Shown here: piece after piece, positions 1 to 9,877 of the stretch
Position numbering within the stretch: the first letter of the stretch is position 1
Layout of the letters: each line of letters opens with the position of its first letter
NCBI GenBank assembly: GCA_029980465.1
Contig: JARYIJ010000001.1
Coordinates: forward strand, 3,173,501 to 3,237,500
Direction of reading: 5' to 3'
DNA length: 64,000 nt
From: Pseudolabrys sp.
GTDB taxonomy: Bacteria > Pseudomonadota > Alphaproteobacteria > Rhizobiales > Xanthobacteraceae
Notes under the pieces: generated by a model
The model's input: the letters and a program-made list of their open reading frames with translations, nothing else
The model's database searches: none
Told to the model about the DNA's origin: nothing
Position numbers and translations under genes: made by a program

Positions 1-67
1 TGACGCGGCTGTTACCGACCATTAGCCCCACCCGGATGCAATCCGTCAATGGCGAAATTGCCTTCAT
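1..67 (-). CDS. Possible 5' end of an unidentified gene, cut by the left window edge
   Basis: An ATG at 67 on the reverse strand opens a frame that stays open to position 1 (22 codons). It lies 50 bp downstream of the moaA stop and in the same direction. The visible residues include the run IRVGLMVG. This faintly recalls the N-terminus of RimK-like ATP-grasp ligases, but it is too short to assign. No convincing ribosome binding site is visible, so this could also be chance. Confidence 0.25.
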   Translation of the reverse strand, partial: MKAISPLTDCIRVGLMVGNSRV

Positions 68-119
68 CGATGGGTGTTTTTGCGCGATTTTTACGCCAGC
101 CGGACCGGCCGGACGTCCT

Positions 120-1157
120 TCAGCCGCCGGTTACGCTCATGTGCCGGGATACGGCAGGCCGGTGCCTGCGCCGGTCGATGACGAAGTCATGGCCCTTGGG
201 TTTGCGCAAGATGGCGTCGTCGATGGCCGCATAGACGGCGTCGTCGGATTCCGAGCGGCGCAGCGGCGCGCGCAGATCTGCGGCGTCTTCCTGGCCGAGG
301 CACATGTACAGCGTGCCGGTGCAGGTCAGCCGCACGCGGTTGCAGGACTCGCAAAAATTATGCGTGAGCGGCGTGATGAAGCCGAGACGGCCTCCGGTTT
401 CGGCGACACGGACGTAACGTGCCGGCCCTCCGGTCCGGTAGTCGATATCCTCGAGCGTGAAGCGCTCGGCGAGGCGGGCGCGTACCATCGACAGCGGCAG
501 GTACTGATCGAGTCGCGACGCATCGACGTCACCGAGCGGCATGACCTCGATCACCGTCATGTCCATGCCGCGGCCGTGCGCCCACTCCATCATCGGCGCG
601 AGGTCGTCTTCGTTGACGCCCTTGAGCGCGACGGCGTTCAGCTTGACCTTGAGGCCCGCGGCCTGCGCGGCGTCGATACCCGCCAGCACCTTGTCGAGAT
701 CGCCCCAGCGCGTGACGGCACGGAACTTGTCGGGATCGAGCGTGTCGAGCGAAACGTTGATGCGCTCGACACCGTAGCTTTTCAGATCGTTCGCGTATTT
801 GGCGAGCTGCGAGCCGTTGGTGGTCAGCGTTAGTTCCTGCAGTGCGCCGGTCGCGAGATGCCGCGAGAGAGAGGCCACGAGAGTCATGATGCCGCGCCGC
901 ACCAGCGGCTCGCCGCCGGTCAGACGCAGCTTGGTGACGCCTTTGGCGACGAAGGCGCTGCACAGACGGTCGAGTTCCTCGAGCGTCAGCAGGTCGGCCT
1001 TTGGCAGAAAAGCCATGTGCTCCGACATGCAGTACACGCAGCGGAAATCACAGCGATCCGTAACCGAGACGCGTAAATAGGTGATCGCTCTCTGGAACGG
1101 ATCAACCAGTTTTCCGGGCGTACCCGCAACCGCCGGTGCTGTGTCGGCAAGGCTCAT
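120..1157 (-). CDS. moaA: GTP 3',8-cyclase MoaA
   Basis: Radical SAM enzyme that converts GTP to 3',8-cyclo-GTP, the first step of molybdenum cofactor synthesis in the cytoplasm. With the start at 1157 (345 aa) the radical-SAM CX3CX2C motif is at Cys36, Cys40 and Cys43. The C-terminal second Fe-S cluster shows as CESC followed by a third Cys 13 residues later, and the protein ends in the GG tail typical of MoaA. An ATG at 1193 would add 12 residues; neither start has a strong ribosome binding site, and 1157 gives the usual family length. No Moco riboswitch-like structure is evident upstream. The cofactor would serve enzymes such as the CoxL-type protein at 47.4-49.8 kb. Confidence 0.96.
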   Translation of the reverse strand: MSLADTAPAVAGTPGKLVDPFQRAITYLRVSVTDRCDFRCVYCMSEHMAFLPKADLLTLEELDRLCSAFVAKGVTKLRLTGGEPLVRRGIMTLVASLSRHLATGALQELTLTTNGSQLAKYANDLKSYGVERINVSLDTLDPDKFRAVTRWGDLDKVLAGIDAAQAAGLKVKLNAVALKGVNEDDLAPMMEWAHGRGMDMTVIEVMPLGDVDASRLDQYLPLSMVRARLAERFTLEDIDYRTGGPARYVRVAETGGRLGFITPLTHNFCESCNRVRLTCTGTLYMCLGQEDAADLRAPLRRSESDDAVYAAIDDAILRKPKGHDFVIDRRRHRPAVSRHMSVTGG

Positions 1158-1305
1158 CTCAGGCCCAAGTCCGTCGCCCAAGTCCGTGATCATGTCCAGG
1201 ATATATAGGAAAATCCGCAGGAAACCGCCACCCGATACGCTGACGGGCGCCGAAAAGCAGAAGGCGCGAACCATGCCGCGCCTTTGCCGTCCGGAAACCG
1301 GATTT

Positions 1306-1839
1306 TTATTGCTGCTGGGCGGGTGACGGAGAGGCCGGCCACGGCGAGGAGCCAACAGGAGCTTCCTGCGGCGGCGGCGGGACGGCCGGTGCAGCCGCCG
1401 CCGGGGCGGCGGCTGCCGGCTTCGGCGCCGGCGCAGGTTTCTTGGCAACGGGCTTCTTTGCCGCCGGCTTTTTGGCGGCCGGCTTGCGCTTGTGCGCCGG
1501 CTTTTTCGGCGGCGGCACGGCCTGCAACTCGGCTACGACAGGGTTGGGGTTGAACTTGCTGGTGCCGTCGCCCGCCGCAATCAGGTCGAGCTGCTCGGTG
1601 TCCGGCTGGTAGCCGTTCAGCGCGAATGTGGCGGACGCCGCCGCGTTGGTCGGAATATCAAGCTGGCAGGGCGTCTTGCAGGTGAGCGTGCCAACGGTGA
1701 CGTCGGCGCCCGGCGGCTCGGATTCAAAGCGAACGGTGTCCTTGATCGGCTCGGGCTTCAGCGCGTCGAACCAGTTCGACGATGACGTGCAGCCAGCAAG
1801 CAAAAGGGCGCCGCTCAGGACAAACAAAACGCGATACAT
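1306..1839 (-). CDS. PEGA-domain lipoprotein with Pro/Ala/Lys-rich tail
   Basis: A 177-aa lipoprotein whose function is not known. The start at 1839 places a lipobox (LLAGC, Cys17) directly after a hydrophobic signal segment. The open frame extends further upstream, but those residues are not plausible protein. Residues about 33-90 form a PEGA-like beta domain with the [10 protein letters not shown] motif and two Cys in TCKTPC. The C-terminal half is low-complexity Ala/Pro/Lys repeats of the AAKKPAAKK kind, probably reaching through or binding the cell wall. It lies between moaA and gph on the same strand with separate spacing. Confidence 0.85.
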   Translation of the reverse strand: MYRVLFVLSGALLLAGCTSSSNWFDALKPEPIKDTVRFESEPPGADVTVGTLTCKTPCQLDIPTNAAASATFALNGYQPDTEQLDLIAAGDGTSKFNPNPVVAELQAVPPPKKPAHKRKPAAKKPAAKKPVAKKPAPAPKPAAAAPAAAAPAVPPPPQEAPVGSSPWPASPSPAQQQ

Positions 1840-1966
1840 GTTCCCATCCCCATCGGGCGGCTTATGCCGCTCGTCCCTGTTGAAACAATAGAATTGCGGC
1901 GAAAGTCGCGCAACCTTGCGTGGATCATTAATCCGGCCGTCGTTAACCAAAGAGGTGGCGTCGAGT

Positions 1967-2647
1967 TCAGCGTGCTTCAACGATTTTCGCGATCGTGGGC
2001 GCGAGTTCATTGAAATGTCCAATGATGCGATCCGGCCGGAATTCCTCGATCGGCCGCTCGCTGTATCCGAAATTGACGGCGACCACCGGCACGCCGGCCC
2101 CGCGCGCGGTCAGCACGTCGGTGGCGGAATCGCCCACCATCACCGCGCGCTTCGGATCGCCGCCGGCAGCGATGATGGTCCGCTCCAGGACGATCGGATC
2201 GGGTTTCTGAATGCCGAACGTATCCTGTCCGCAGATCGCCTTGAAACGGCCGGCGAGGCGCAGCGCTCGCAACAGCTTGATCGAGAGTCCTTCGAGCTTG
2301 TTGGTACAGACCGCGAGCCGGAAGCCGGCGGCTTCGAGTCCATCCAGCGCATCGATCAATCCGGGAAACGGCTGCGAATGGTCGGCGACATGCGCGGAAT
2401 AGTGCGCGATGAAATCGGCGAACAACCTGTCCAGCTCGGCTGGCGGCACCTCATGCGCGCGAACGGCGAGGCCGCGCGACAGCATCGCCTTGGCGCCGTT
2501 GCCGATCAGCATCCGCGCTTCGCCATACGGCAGGGCGGGCAAGCCCTCGCGTGCGAGGATGGCGTTGAGCGTGGCGATGAGGTCCGGCGCGGTGTCGATC
2601 AGCGTGCCGTCGAGATCGAAGACGACGATAGGGTCGGGCATGGGCAT
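1967..2647 (-). CDS. gph: Phosphoglycolate phosphatase, HAD family
   Basis: Hydrolyses 2-phosphoglycolate, which arises from oxygenase side reactions or repair of 3'-phosphoglycolate DNA ends. The 226-aa protein has HAD motif I DLDGTLIDT near residue 11, motif II in VCTNK near 115, the KPDP lysine motif near 150 and motif III GDSATD near 172, in the right order and spacing. It is divergent from rpiA across 158 bp. Gph-type HAD phosphatases overlap in specificity, so the exact substrate is inferred from similarity to Gph. Confidence 0.88.
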   Translation of the reverse strand: MPMPDPIVVFDLDGTLIDTAPDLIATLNAILAREGLPALPYGEARMLIGNGAKAMLSRGLAVRAHEVPPAELDRLFADFIAHYSAHVADHSQPFPGLIDALDGLEAAGFRLAVCTNKLEGLSIKLLRALRLAGRFKAICGQDTFGIQKPDPIVLERTIIAAGGDPKRAVMVGDSATDVLTARGAGVPVVAVNFGYSERPIEEFRPDRIIGHFNELAPTIAKIVEAR

Positions 2648-2805
2648 CGCCTAGCCTCCGGACGCATCCGGCGCAAGCGCGGGGCCCCGCGGCGGCACGG
2701 CGCGGTTGTGGGCGTACGGATTGCTGACTAGGCGGCACCGCGAATTGAGGCTAGATAAAGCGGTCTTTTTGCATTTCGAGCGCGACGCCAGCAGCGACCC
2801 CGCAG

Positions 2806-3504
2806 ATGTCAGCCGATGCCCAGAAGCGCGCCGCCGCGGCACGCGCCCTCGATTTCGTCCGGCCCGGCATGAAGCTCGGTCTCGGCACGGGATCGACCGC
2901 GAGGCACTTCGTCGAGCTGCTCGGCGAGCGGGTCCGGGGTGGTCTCAGGGTCGTCGGCGTGCCGACGTCGGAAGCGACCCGGGCCGATGCCGAGCGCTGC
3001 GGCGTGCCGCTGACGACGCTCGACGAGACGCCCGCGCTCGACCTGACCGTGGACGGCGCCGACGAGATTGCGCCGGACTTCACCCTCATCAAAGGGGGTG
3101 GTGGCGCGCTGCTGCGCGAGAAGATCGTGGCCGTGGCGTCCGCGCAAATGGTGGTGATTGCCGACGAATCGAAGTGGGTTGGCACCCTGGGCCGATTCCC
3201 GCTGCCGATTGAGGTCCTGCCGTTCGGGCTCGGGGCGACGCGGCGCGCCATCGAGGGCGCCATGACGGACCTTGACCTGTCGGGCGCCATTACGCCGCGC
3301 CGGGGCAAGGACGGCCACGTTTTCGTCACGGATGGCGGGCACTGGATTCTCGACGCGGCATTGGAGCGTATTGTCGACCCCGGGGCGCTCGCGCTAAAGC
3401 TCGCCGCGATTCCAGGTGTCATGGGACATGGGCTTTTCATCGGGATCGCGCGGGTCGCAATCCTGGCAGGGCCGAATGGCGTGCGGGTCGTCGAGCGGCC
3501 CTGA
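2806..3504 (+). CDS. rpiA: Ribose-5-phosphate isomerase A
   Basis: Interconverts ribose 5-phosphate and ribulose 5-phosphate in the pentose phosphate pathway. The 232-aa protein shows the family signatures in order: GLGTGSTA near residue 25, DGADEI near 84 and [11 protein letters not shown] near 96, which carries the catalytic and phosphate-binding residues. It is first in a run of same-strand metabolic genes reaching nadE, with 25 bp to the next gene. Confidence 0.97.
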   Translation: MSADAQKRAAAARALDFVRPGMKLGLGTGSTARHFVELLGERVRGGLRVVGVPTSEATRADAERCGVPLTTLDETPALDLTVDGADEIAPDFTLIKGGGGALLREKIVAVASAQMVVIADESKWVGTLGRFPLPIEVLPFGLGATRRAIEGAMTDLDLSGAITPRRGKDGHVFVTDGGHWILDAALERIVDPGALALKLAAIPGVMGHGLFIGIARVAILAGPNGVRVVERP

Positions 3505-3529
3505 GGTGTTTCGCTACAAGGAGTAAAAG

Positions 3530-4039
3530 ATGTTCAAGACGTTTCCGGCGGCGCTGCGCGCGGCCTTGATCGGACTCGCGGTGCTGACGATCGGCGGCCA
3601 CGCGCTCGCGCAACAGCAGCCGAGTGCGGCGGCGATTGCGACCGCGAAAAAGATCATTGAGCTCAAGGGCGGCGACAACATCTTCGGGCCGATCATCCCC
3701 GGCGTGATCGAGCAGGGCAAGGCCATGTTCGAGCAGCAGAACCCGGCGCTCGGCAAGGACCTTGCGACCGTCGCGGCCAAGCTGCGCACCGAATTCCAGC
3801 CCAAGCTCGCCGACCTCGACGATCACGTGGCGCGTATCTACGCCTCGCACTTCACCGAGCAGGAGCTCACCGACATTCTGAAGTTCTACAGCACGCCGCT
3901 CGGCAAGAAGATGATCAATGAGGAGCCCAAGGCGTTCGCCGACGGCATCAACTACGCGCGCGAATGGTCGAGCAAGCTGTCCGACGAGGTCATCACGCGC
4001 ATGCGCGCCGAGATGAAGAAGATGGGGCACGACATCTAG
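3530..4039 (+). CDS. Exported DUF2059 family protein
   Basis: A 169-aa protein of unknown function. Residues 1-28 are a signal peptide ending near ALA-Q, so the mature protein is periplasmic. The rest matches the helical DUF2059 domain, including the conserved stretch YASHFTEQELTDILKFYSTPLGKKM. The start is supported by AAGGAG just upstream. It lies between rpiA and gor, 19 bp ahead of gor, and is probably cotranscribed. Its link to redox or sugar metabolism is only by position. Confidence 0.88.
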   Translation: MFKTFPAALRAALIGLAVLTIGGHALAQQQPSAAAIATAKKIIELKGGDNIFGPIIPGVIEQGKAMFEQQNPALGKDLATVAAKLRTEFQPKLADLDDHVARIYASHFTEQELTDILKFYSTPLGKKMINEEPKAFADGINYAREWSSKLSDEVITRMRAEMKKMGHDI

Positions 4040-4058
4040 CGTAAGGCGCGGCAAGGCG

Positions 4059-5441
4059 ATGGCCGATTTCGACGTCGATCTCTTCGTTATCGGCGCGGGC
4101 TCCGGCGGGGTCCGCGCCGCGCGCATCGCGGCGAGCCACGGCGCGCGCGTCGCGATCGCGGAGGAGTACCGGGTCGGCGGTACCTGCGTGATCCGCGGCT
4201 GCGTGCCGAAGAAGCTGCTCGTCTACGCCTCGCGCTTCGCCGACGACTTCGAGGATGCCGCCGGTTACGGCTGGCACGTGCCGCAGGCGACGTTCGACTG
4301 GACGCACCTGATCGCCAACAAGGACCGCGAGATCGCGCGACTCGAGGCGGCCTATGTGGCGACGCTCGAGCGCCACGAGGTCGAGATCCTGCGCACGCGC
4401 GCCGTGCTCGAGGACCGCCACACGGTGAGGCTGGCCGACGGCCGGCGCATCCGCGCGAAATACGTCCTGATCGCGACCGGCGCCGCGCCCTCGCTCGGCG
4501 CCGATATCGCCGGGCTGCAGCACGTCATCACCTCGAACGAGGCGTTCCATCTGCCGTCGCTGCCCAAGCGCATCCTGATCCAGGGCGGCGGTTACATCGC
4601 CGTCGAGTTCGCCGGCATTTTCAACGGGCTGGGCAGCGAAGTGACGCTGGTCTATCGCGGCGACAACATCCTGCGCGGCTTCGACGACGACTTGCGCGCG
4701 CACCTGCGCGGCGAGATGGAACGGCGCGGCATCAGGATCGTCACGCGCCAGACGGTGGCGAGTGTCGACAAGGTCGAGCACGGCTTTTGCACGACGCTGT
4801 CCGACAACGAGGAGGTCGTGGTCGACCAGGTGATGTTTGCCACGGGCCGCAAGCCGCACGTGAACGGCCTCGGCCTCGAGGCGACGGGCGTGACGCTTGC
4901 CGCCAATGGCGGCATCGCCGTCGACGGCTATTCGCGGACGGTGGTCGACAACATCTACGCGGTCGGCGATGTCACCAATCGCGTCAACCTGACGCCGGTC
5001 GCGATCCGCGAGGGCCACGCTTTCGCCGACACGGTGTTCGGCGGCAAGCCGGTGCGGGTCGATCACGCCAACGTGCCGACGGCGGTGTTCTCCGAGCCGG
5101 AATGCGGCGTGATCGGACTGACGGAAGCGCAGGCGCGCCAGCATTGCGAGCGCGTCGACATCTACAAGACGACGTTCCGGCCGATGAGGGCGACGTTGTC
5201 GGGCCGCGATACCCGCGTCTTCATGAAGCTCGTGGTCGACGGCATCACCGACAAGGTGCTCGGCTGCCATATCGTGGGCGCCGATGCCGGCGAGATGATC
5301 CAGGTGCTCGGCATCGCAGTGCGCATGGGCGCGACCAAGGCCGATTTCGACGCCACCATGGCGGTGCATCCCACGATGTCCGAGGAACTCGTGACGATGC
5401 GGGAAAAGGCCGCCAGCTACGGCCGCGCCGCCGCTGAATAG
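4059..5441 (+). CDS. gor: Glutathione-disulfide reductase
   Basis: Flavoprotein that reduces oxidised glutathione with NADPH in the cytoplasm. The 460-aa protein has the FAD-binding GAGSGG motif at residues 12-17 and the redox-active pair Cys43/Cys48 in GGTCVIRGCVPKK. A second dinucleotide fold is near GGGYIAVEF around residue 175, and the dimer-interface catalytic His437-Glu442 lies in HPTMSEE. These distinguish it from lipoamide dehydrogenase and mercuric reductase. It sits 19 bp after the DUF2059 gene. Confidence 0.96.
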   Translation: MADFDVDLFVIGAGSGGVRAARIAASHGARVAIAEEYRVGGTCVIRGCVPKKLLVYASRFADDFEDAAGYGWHVPQATFDWTHLIANKDREIARLEAAYVATLERHEVEILRTRAVLEDRHTVRLADGRRIRAKYVLIATGAAPSLGADIAGLQHVITSNEAFHLPSLPKRILIQGGGYIAVEFAGIFNGLGSEVTLVYRGDNILRGFDDDLRAHLRGEMERRGIRIVTRQTVASVDKVEHGFCTTLSDNEEVVVDQVMFATGRKPHVNGLGLEATGVTLAANGGIAVDGYSRTVVDNIYAVGDVTNRVNLTPVAIREGHAFADTVFGGKPVRVDHANVPTAVFSEPECGVIGLTEAQARQHCERVDIYKTTFRPMRATLSGRDTRVFMKLVVDGITDKVLGCHIVGADAGEMIQVLGIAVRMGATKADFDATMAVHPTMSEELVTMREKAASYGRAAAE

Positions 5442-5525
5442 GCGCAATAACCGCATTTTTGCGAATTGCTGGCATCTTCAAGGACGCCCGGTGTATAACG
5501 CCGCCACCTTTGGGAGCGTATCGTC

Positions 5526-6917
5526 ATGCCCGAACGTTGGTCGCCCGATAGCTGGCGCAACAAGCCCATTTTGCAGGTTCCGGAGTACCCGGATCCGGCT
5601 GCGCTGGGCGATGTCGAGAAGCAGCTTGCGACCTTTCCGCCGCTGGTGTTCGCGGGCGAGGCGAGGGGCCTGAAGCGCTCGCTCGCCCGTGTCGCCAACC
5701 GCGAAGCGTTCCTGCTGCAGGGCGGCGACTGCGCGGAGAGCTTTGCCGAGCATGGCGCCAACAACATCCGCGACTTCTTCCGCGTCTTCTTGCAGATGGC
5801 GATCGTGCTCACCTATGCCGGCGCGCTGCCAGTGGTGAAGGTGGGCCGCATCGCCGGCCAGTTCGCCAAGCCGCGCTCGTCGCCGACCGAGAAGCGCGAC
5901 GGCAAGGAGCTGCCGAGCTACCGCGGCGACATCATCAACGACATCGCCTTCACGGAGGAAGCGCGCCGTCCCGATCCGCGCCGTCAGATCGAGGCTTACC
6001 GGCAGTCGGCGGCGACGCTCAACCTGCTGCGCGCGTTCGCCAAGGGCGGCTACGCCAGCGTCGAGAACGTGCATCAGTGGATGCTGCAATCGGTGTCGGG
6101 CTCGCCGCAGTCGAAGGCCTATGCCGATCTCGCCGACCGCGTGTCGGGCGCGCTCGACTTCATGCGCGCCTGCGGCCTGAATTTCGCGGTCGACTCGGCG
6201 CTCGGCACGACCGACTTCTACACGAGCCACGAGGCGCTGCTGCTCGGCTACGAGCAGGCGATGACGCGCGTCGACTCGACGACCGGCGACTGGTACGCGA
6301 CCTCCGGCCACATGCTGTGGATCGGCGACCGCACCCGCCAGCACGACCACGCGCACATGGAATACGCGCGCGGCGTGAAGAACCCGATCGGACTCAAGTG
6401 CGGCCCGTCGCTGAAAGTCGACGATCTGCTGCGCCTGATCGACATCCTCAATCCCGACAACGAGCCTGGCCGGCTGACCTTGATCAACCGCTTCGGCGCG
6501 GAGAAGGTCGGCACGCATCTGCCGGCGCTCATCCGCGCCGTGCAGCGCGAGGGCCGCATCGTCGTCTGGTCGTGCGACCCGATGCACGGCAACACCATCA
6601 CGTCGGCGTCGGGCTACAAGACGCGCCCGTTCGACCTCATCCTCAAGGAAGTGCGCGGCTTCTTCGACATCCACGCGGCCGAAGGCACCTATGCCGGGGG
6701 CGTCCATCTCGAGATGACCGGCCAGAACGTCACCGAATGCACCGGCGGCGCGCGCGCGATCTCCGACGACGATCTCAACGACCGCTACCACACGGTCTGC
6801 GATCCGCGCCTCAACGCCGACCAGGCGATCGACCTGGCGTTCCTGCTCGCCGAGCTGCTCAAGAAGGGCCGCGCGAACCAGGCGAAGCCACGGCCGGCCA
6901 TCGCCGCCGGCCTGTAG
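5526..6917 (+). CDS. Class II 3-deoxy-7-phosphoheptulonate (DAHP) synthase
   Basis: Condenses phosphoenolpyruvate with erythrose 4-phosphate, the entry reaction of the shikimate pathway. The 463-aa length and motifs mark the plant/mycobacterial class II type: GGDCAE near residue 60 with the metal-binding Cys, [12 protein letters not shown] near 107, and the [13 protein letters not shown] stretch near 355-365. The start has GGGAG upstream. Erythrose 4-phosphate comes from the pathway that includes RpiA, encoded 2 kb upstream. Regulation cannot be read from the sequence. Confidence 0.95.
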   Translation: MPERWSPDSWRNKPILQVPEYPDPAALGDVEKQLATFPPLVFAGEARGLKRSLARVANREAFLLQGGDCAESFAEHGANNIRDFFRVFLQMAIVLTYAGALPVVKVGRIAGQFAKPRSSPTEKRDGKELPSYRGDIINDIAFTEEARRPDPRRQIEAYRQSAATLNLLRAFAKGGYASVENVHQWMLQSVSGSPQSKAYADLADRVSGALDFMRACGLNFAVDSALGTTDFYTSHEALLLGYEQAMTRVDSTTGDWYATSGHMLWIGDRTRQHDHAHMEYARGVKNPIGLKCGPSLKVDDLLRLIDILNPDNEPGRLTLINRFGAEKVGTHLPALIRAVQREGRIVVWSCDPMHGNTITSASGYKTRPFDLILKEVRGFFDIHAAEGTYAGGVHLEMTGQNVTECTGGARAISDDDLNDRYHTVCDPRLNADQAIDLAFLLAELLKKGRANQAKPRPAIAAGL

Positions 6918-6980
6918 GCTATAGCAGCCATTCGGGAGCGCGATTTGCCGCTGTAGCGGGCAGACGTTAGATATTTCGCC

Positions 6981-8735
6981 ATGAGCGCGCGCCCCGCCGA
7001 GAAGCCCGCCGACAGCCTCGCGATTGCCGTCGCGCAGCTTAATCCCGTCGTCGGCGACGTCGCCGGCAACGCGGAGAAAGCGCGGCGCGCCCGCGCCGAA
7101 GCTGCGAGGCAAGGCGCCGACCTTGTCGTTTTCCCCGAGCTTTATATCGCCGGCTATCCGCCGGAGGACCTGGTGCTCAAGCCGGCATTTCAGGCTGCGT
7201 GCCGGGCTGCGGTCGAAGAGCTGGCGCGCGAGACGGCGGATGGCGGCCCGGCGATGCTGATCGGCACGCCGTGGCTCGATAACGGCAAGCTTTACAATGC
7301 CGCAGCGCTTCTGTCGGGCGGCAGCATCGCGGCGCTGCGCTTCAAGGTCGATTTGCCGAACTACGGCGTATTCGACGAGAAGCGTATCTTCGCGGCGGGG
7401 CCGATGCCGGGTCCCGTCAGCTTTCGCGGCGTGCGGCTCGGCGTGCCGGTCTGCGAGGATATCTGGGGTCCCGAGCCGGCGGAATGCATCGCCGAGACCG
7501 GCGGCGAAATCCTGCTGGTGATGAATGGCTCGCCCTACCGGCGTGGCGTTGGCGACGAGCGTCTCAACGTCGCGGTGCCGCGCATCAACGAGACCGGCCT
7601 GCCGCTTCTCTATGCCAACCAGGTCGGTGGTCAGGACGAGCTCGTGTTCGACGGCGTCTCGTTCGGCTTGAATGCCGATTGCTCGCTGGCGTTTCAGCTC
7701 CCTGCTTTCGAGGAGGCGGTCGTCACCACGCGCTGGTGGCGCGTCGGCGATGGCTGGCGCTGCGAGCAAGGCCCGATGGCGGCGGCGCCGGAAGGCGACA
7801 AGGCCGACTACGGCGCCTGCGTGCTCGGCCTGCGCGATTACGTCAACAAGAACGGCTTCAAGGGCGTGGTGCTCGGCCTGTCCGGCGGCATCGATTCGGC
7901 GCTGTGTGCGGCGATCGCCGTCGATGCGCTTGGCCCGGAGCGCGTCCGCTGCATCATGCTGCCGTACAAGTTCACGTCGCGGGACTCGCTTAACGATGCC
8001 GCCGCCTGCGCCAGGGCGCTGGGTGTCGGCTACGAGATCGTGCCGATCGCGCCGGCGGTGGAAGGCCTCGAGGCGGCGCTGGCGCCTCTCTTCAAGGATT
8101 TGCCGCGCGATGTCACCGAGGAGAACCTGCAGGCGCGCGCCCGCGGCACGCTGCTGATGGCGGTGTCGAACAAGTTCAACCTGATGGTCGTGACGACCGG
8201 CAACAAATCGGAGATGTCGGTCGGTTATGCGACGCTCTATGGCGACATGAACGGCGGCTTCAACCCGATCAAGGATCTCTACAAGACCGAAGTGTTCAGC
8301 CTGGCGCGATTGCGCAATGCGTGGCGGCCGGACAACGCGATGGGACCTGCCGGCCTCGTCATTCCGGAGAACATCATCACGCGGCCGCCGACCGCGGAGT
8401 TGCGCGAGAACCAGAAGGACGAGGATTCGCTGCCGCCGTATTCGGTGCTCGATCCGATTCTCGAGCGGCTGGTCGAGCGCGAAGAGCCGATCTCGGCGAT
8501 TGTCGCGGCCGGTTTCGACCGCGATACGGTGGTGCGCATCGAGCGCATGCTCAATCTTGCCGAATACAAGCGCCGTCAGGCTGCGCCGGGCGTGAAAGTC
8601 GGATTGCGCAATTTCGGACGCGACCGCCGCTACCCGATCACCAACCGCTTCCGCGATCCGGGCCAGCCGCTGCCGGCGCCGGATGTCTCGCTCGTCACCG
8701 GCCGCCCGGCCAGGACGGAAGCGTTCGATTTCTGA
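6981..8735 (+). CDS. nadE: Glutamine-dependent NAD+ synthetase
   Basis: Makes NAD+ from deamido-NAD+ using ammonia released from glutamine. The 584-aa protein fuses an N-terminal nitrilase-fold glutaminase with an ATP-pyrophosphatase synthetase domain. The glutaminase triad is Glu53 (FPELY), Lys122 (FKVDLPNYG) and Cys158 (VCEDIWGP). The ATP loop SGGIDS is at 301-306. This is the long, glutamine-using form rather than the ~275-aa ammonia-only NadE. It ends 6 bp before the convergent DUF2865 gene. Confidence 0.96.
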   Translation: MSARPAEKPADSLAIAVAQLNPVVGDVAGNAEKARRARAEAARQGADLVVFPELYIAGYPPEDLVLKPAFQAACRAAVEELARETADGGPAMLIGTPWLDNGKLYNAAALLSGGSIAALRFKVDLPNYGVFDEKRIFAAGPMPGPVSFRGVRLGVPVCEDIWGPEPAECIAETGGEILLVMNGSPYRRGVGDERLNVAVPRINETGLPLLYANQVGGQDELVFDGVSFGLNADCSLAFQLPAFEEAVVTTRWWRVGDGWRCEQGPMAAAPEGDKADYGACVLGLRDYVNKNGFKGVVLGLSGGIDSALCAAIAVDALGPERVRCIMLPYKFTSRDSLNDAAACARALGVGYEIVPIAPAVEGLEAALAPLFKDLPRDVTEENLQARARGTLLMAVSNKFNLMVVTTGNKSEMSVGYATLYGDMNGGFNPIKDLYKTEVFSLARLRNAWRPDNAMGPAGLVIPENIITRPPTAELRENQKDEDSLPPYSVLDPILERLVEREEPISAIVAAGFDRDTVVRIERMLNLAEYKRRQAAPGVKVGLRNFGRDRRYPITNRFRDPGQPLPAPDVSLVTGRPARTEAFDF

Positions 8736-8741
8736 CCGGGA

Positions 8742-9824
8742 TTATTGGCGCGGATAGAACGTCGGACCGACCGTCCGCACCGGGCCCTTGTGCTGGTCGG
8801 GGATATTCGACGGCGTCTCGGCCATGGCCGCCGGTCCGGTCGCTTGCGCCGGTTTCAGCGGCTTTCCGTTGGGGCCGAGCGGCTGCGACATCTTCTTCGC
8901 GCTGTCGTCGTTGACGACGATGTCGCCTTGCCGGACGGTCTGGTCGCTGCCTTCGGCCTTCATCGCATCGGCCCAGCTTTGGCCGGCACGCCGGCAACTG
9001 CAGGCCGCGTTGTATTGCTTGCGATACTCGAACGCCGTCGGCAGCGACGTATAGGGCGAACCGTCGACGGTCGAGACCGCCTGGTTCACGTCTTCGCCGG
9101 GGTTGTGATAGGCGTACAACGAAACCTGCGCGGCCGGGCACATGCGCTGGCATGCCTGCGCGTCGTCGGCGAAGCGGCTCGCCGGCGCCGAAAATGAAAT
9201 CGGGAAATAGTAGCCGTCACAGGTGCGTACGCACAGCGTGCGATAGGAGTCGCCGGTGACCTGCTGCGGCTGTTGCTGTTCCGGCATGCCCGGCGTGAAG
9301 GTGCGGCCGCCGAACAATTGATCGAGGAAGCCGCCCGGCTGGCGTGCCGCCTGCTGATACTGCGGGCCGCAGTTGTTATCGCCGAGCGCGCGAATGAGCG
9401 AAGCGCGTTGCGCGGCCCGCTCCGTGTTGCCGCCGCGCAGTTGCTCGAGCTGGTTCTGCATCTGCTCGAGCTGGTCGCGGGCGCGTTGGATATTGGCGTT
9501 GATCTGGCCGCACTGGGGGGGCGGCGACGAGAAGATCGAGAAGAAGCCGCGGCTTTCGCAATCGTTGCGCCGGCCCTGATCGACCAGGCCGTTGACTTGT
9601 GCCTGCTGCCGGTTGGTGGCGTCTTCGGCGCGGCGGATGAGTTCGGCGCGCCGCGGATCGTCGTTGCCGCGGTCGAGCGACGTCAATTGCGCCTGCAACT
9701 GCAGGCATACCGGACTCATTGGCGGCTGGGCCTGCGGGGGCGGCTGGGTTTGGGCGGCGGCGAAGGTTGTGGCGGCCAGCAGGATGCTGGCGGCGGCAGC
9801 GAAAGGACCGAACTGAATCGTCAT
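8742..9824 (-). CDS. Exported DUF2865 domain protein
   Basis: A 360-aa exported protein of unknown function. The ATG at 9824 places a signal peptide at residues 1-25 (cleavage near FAAAQ). The longer open frame upstream is not credible protein. A Gln-rich coiled-coil segment spans roughly residues 85-130. It is followed by the conserved DUF2865 core around CVRTCDGYYFPISF and by further Cys residues (CQRMCPAA, CSCRR) that may form disulfides. The C-terminus is Pro-rich. The family is common in Bradyrhizobium relatives. Confidence 0.85.
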   Translation of the reverse strand: MTIQFGPFAAAASILLAATTFAAAQTQPPPQAQPPMSPVCLQLQAQLTSLDRGNDDPRRAELIRRAEDATNRQQAQVNGLVDQGRRNDCESRGFFSIFSSPPPQCGQINANIQRARDQLEQMQNQLEQLRGGNTERAAQRASLIRALGDNNCGPQYQQAARQPGGFLDQLFGGRTFTPGMPEQQQPQQVTGDSYRTLCVRTCDGYYFPISFSAPASRFADDAQACQRMCPAAQVSLYAYHNPGEDVNQAVSTVDGSPYTSLPTAFEYRKQYNAACSCRRAGQSWADAMKAEGSDQTVRQGDIVVNDDSAKKMSQPLGPNGKPLKPAQATGPAAMAETPSNIPDQHKGPVRTVGPTFYPRQ

Positions 9825-9877
9825 GGCCGCGGACCTTATCGGCAAAATATGGCGGGAGCGAGCCTCGGGACGGCCGG

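Noticed and set aside
1158..1305. Molybdenum cofactor riboswitch upstream of moaA
   Set aside because: No conserved long-range structure could be recognised in this short gap.
1840..1844. GGAAC next to the lipoprotein start as an EcfG promoter
   Set aside because: It abuts the start codon with no room for a -10 and UTR.
3993..5456. A 487-codon reverse-strand frame over gor
   Set aside because: It mirrors the codon structure of the intact gor gene and has no motifs; an antisense shadow in GC-rich DNA.
5478..7769. A 763-codon reverse-strand frame over the DAHP synthase and nadE genes
   Set aside because: Both genes on the + strand are intact with all motifs; the reverse frame is low-complexity Arg/Ala/Asp.
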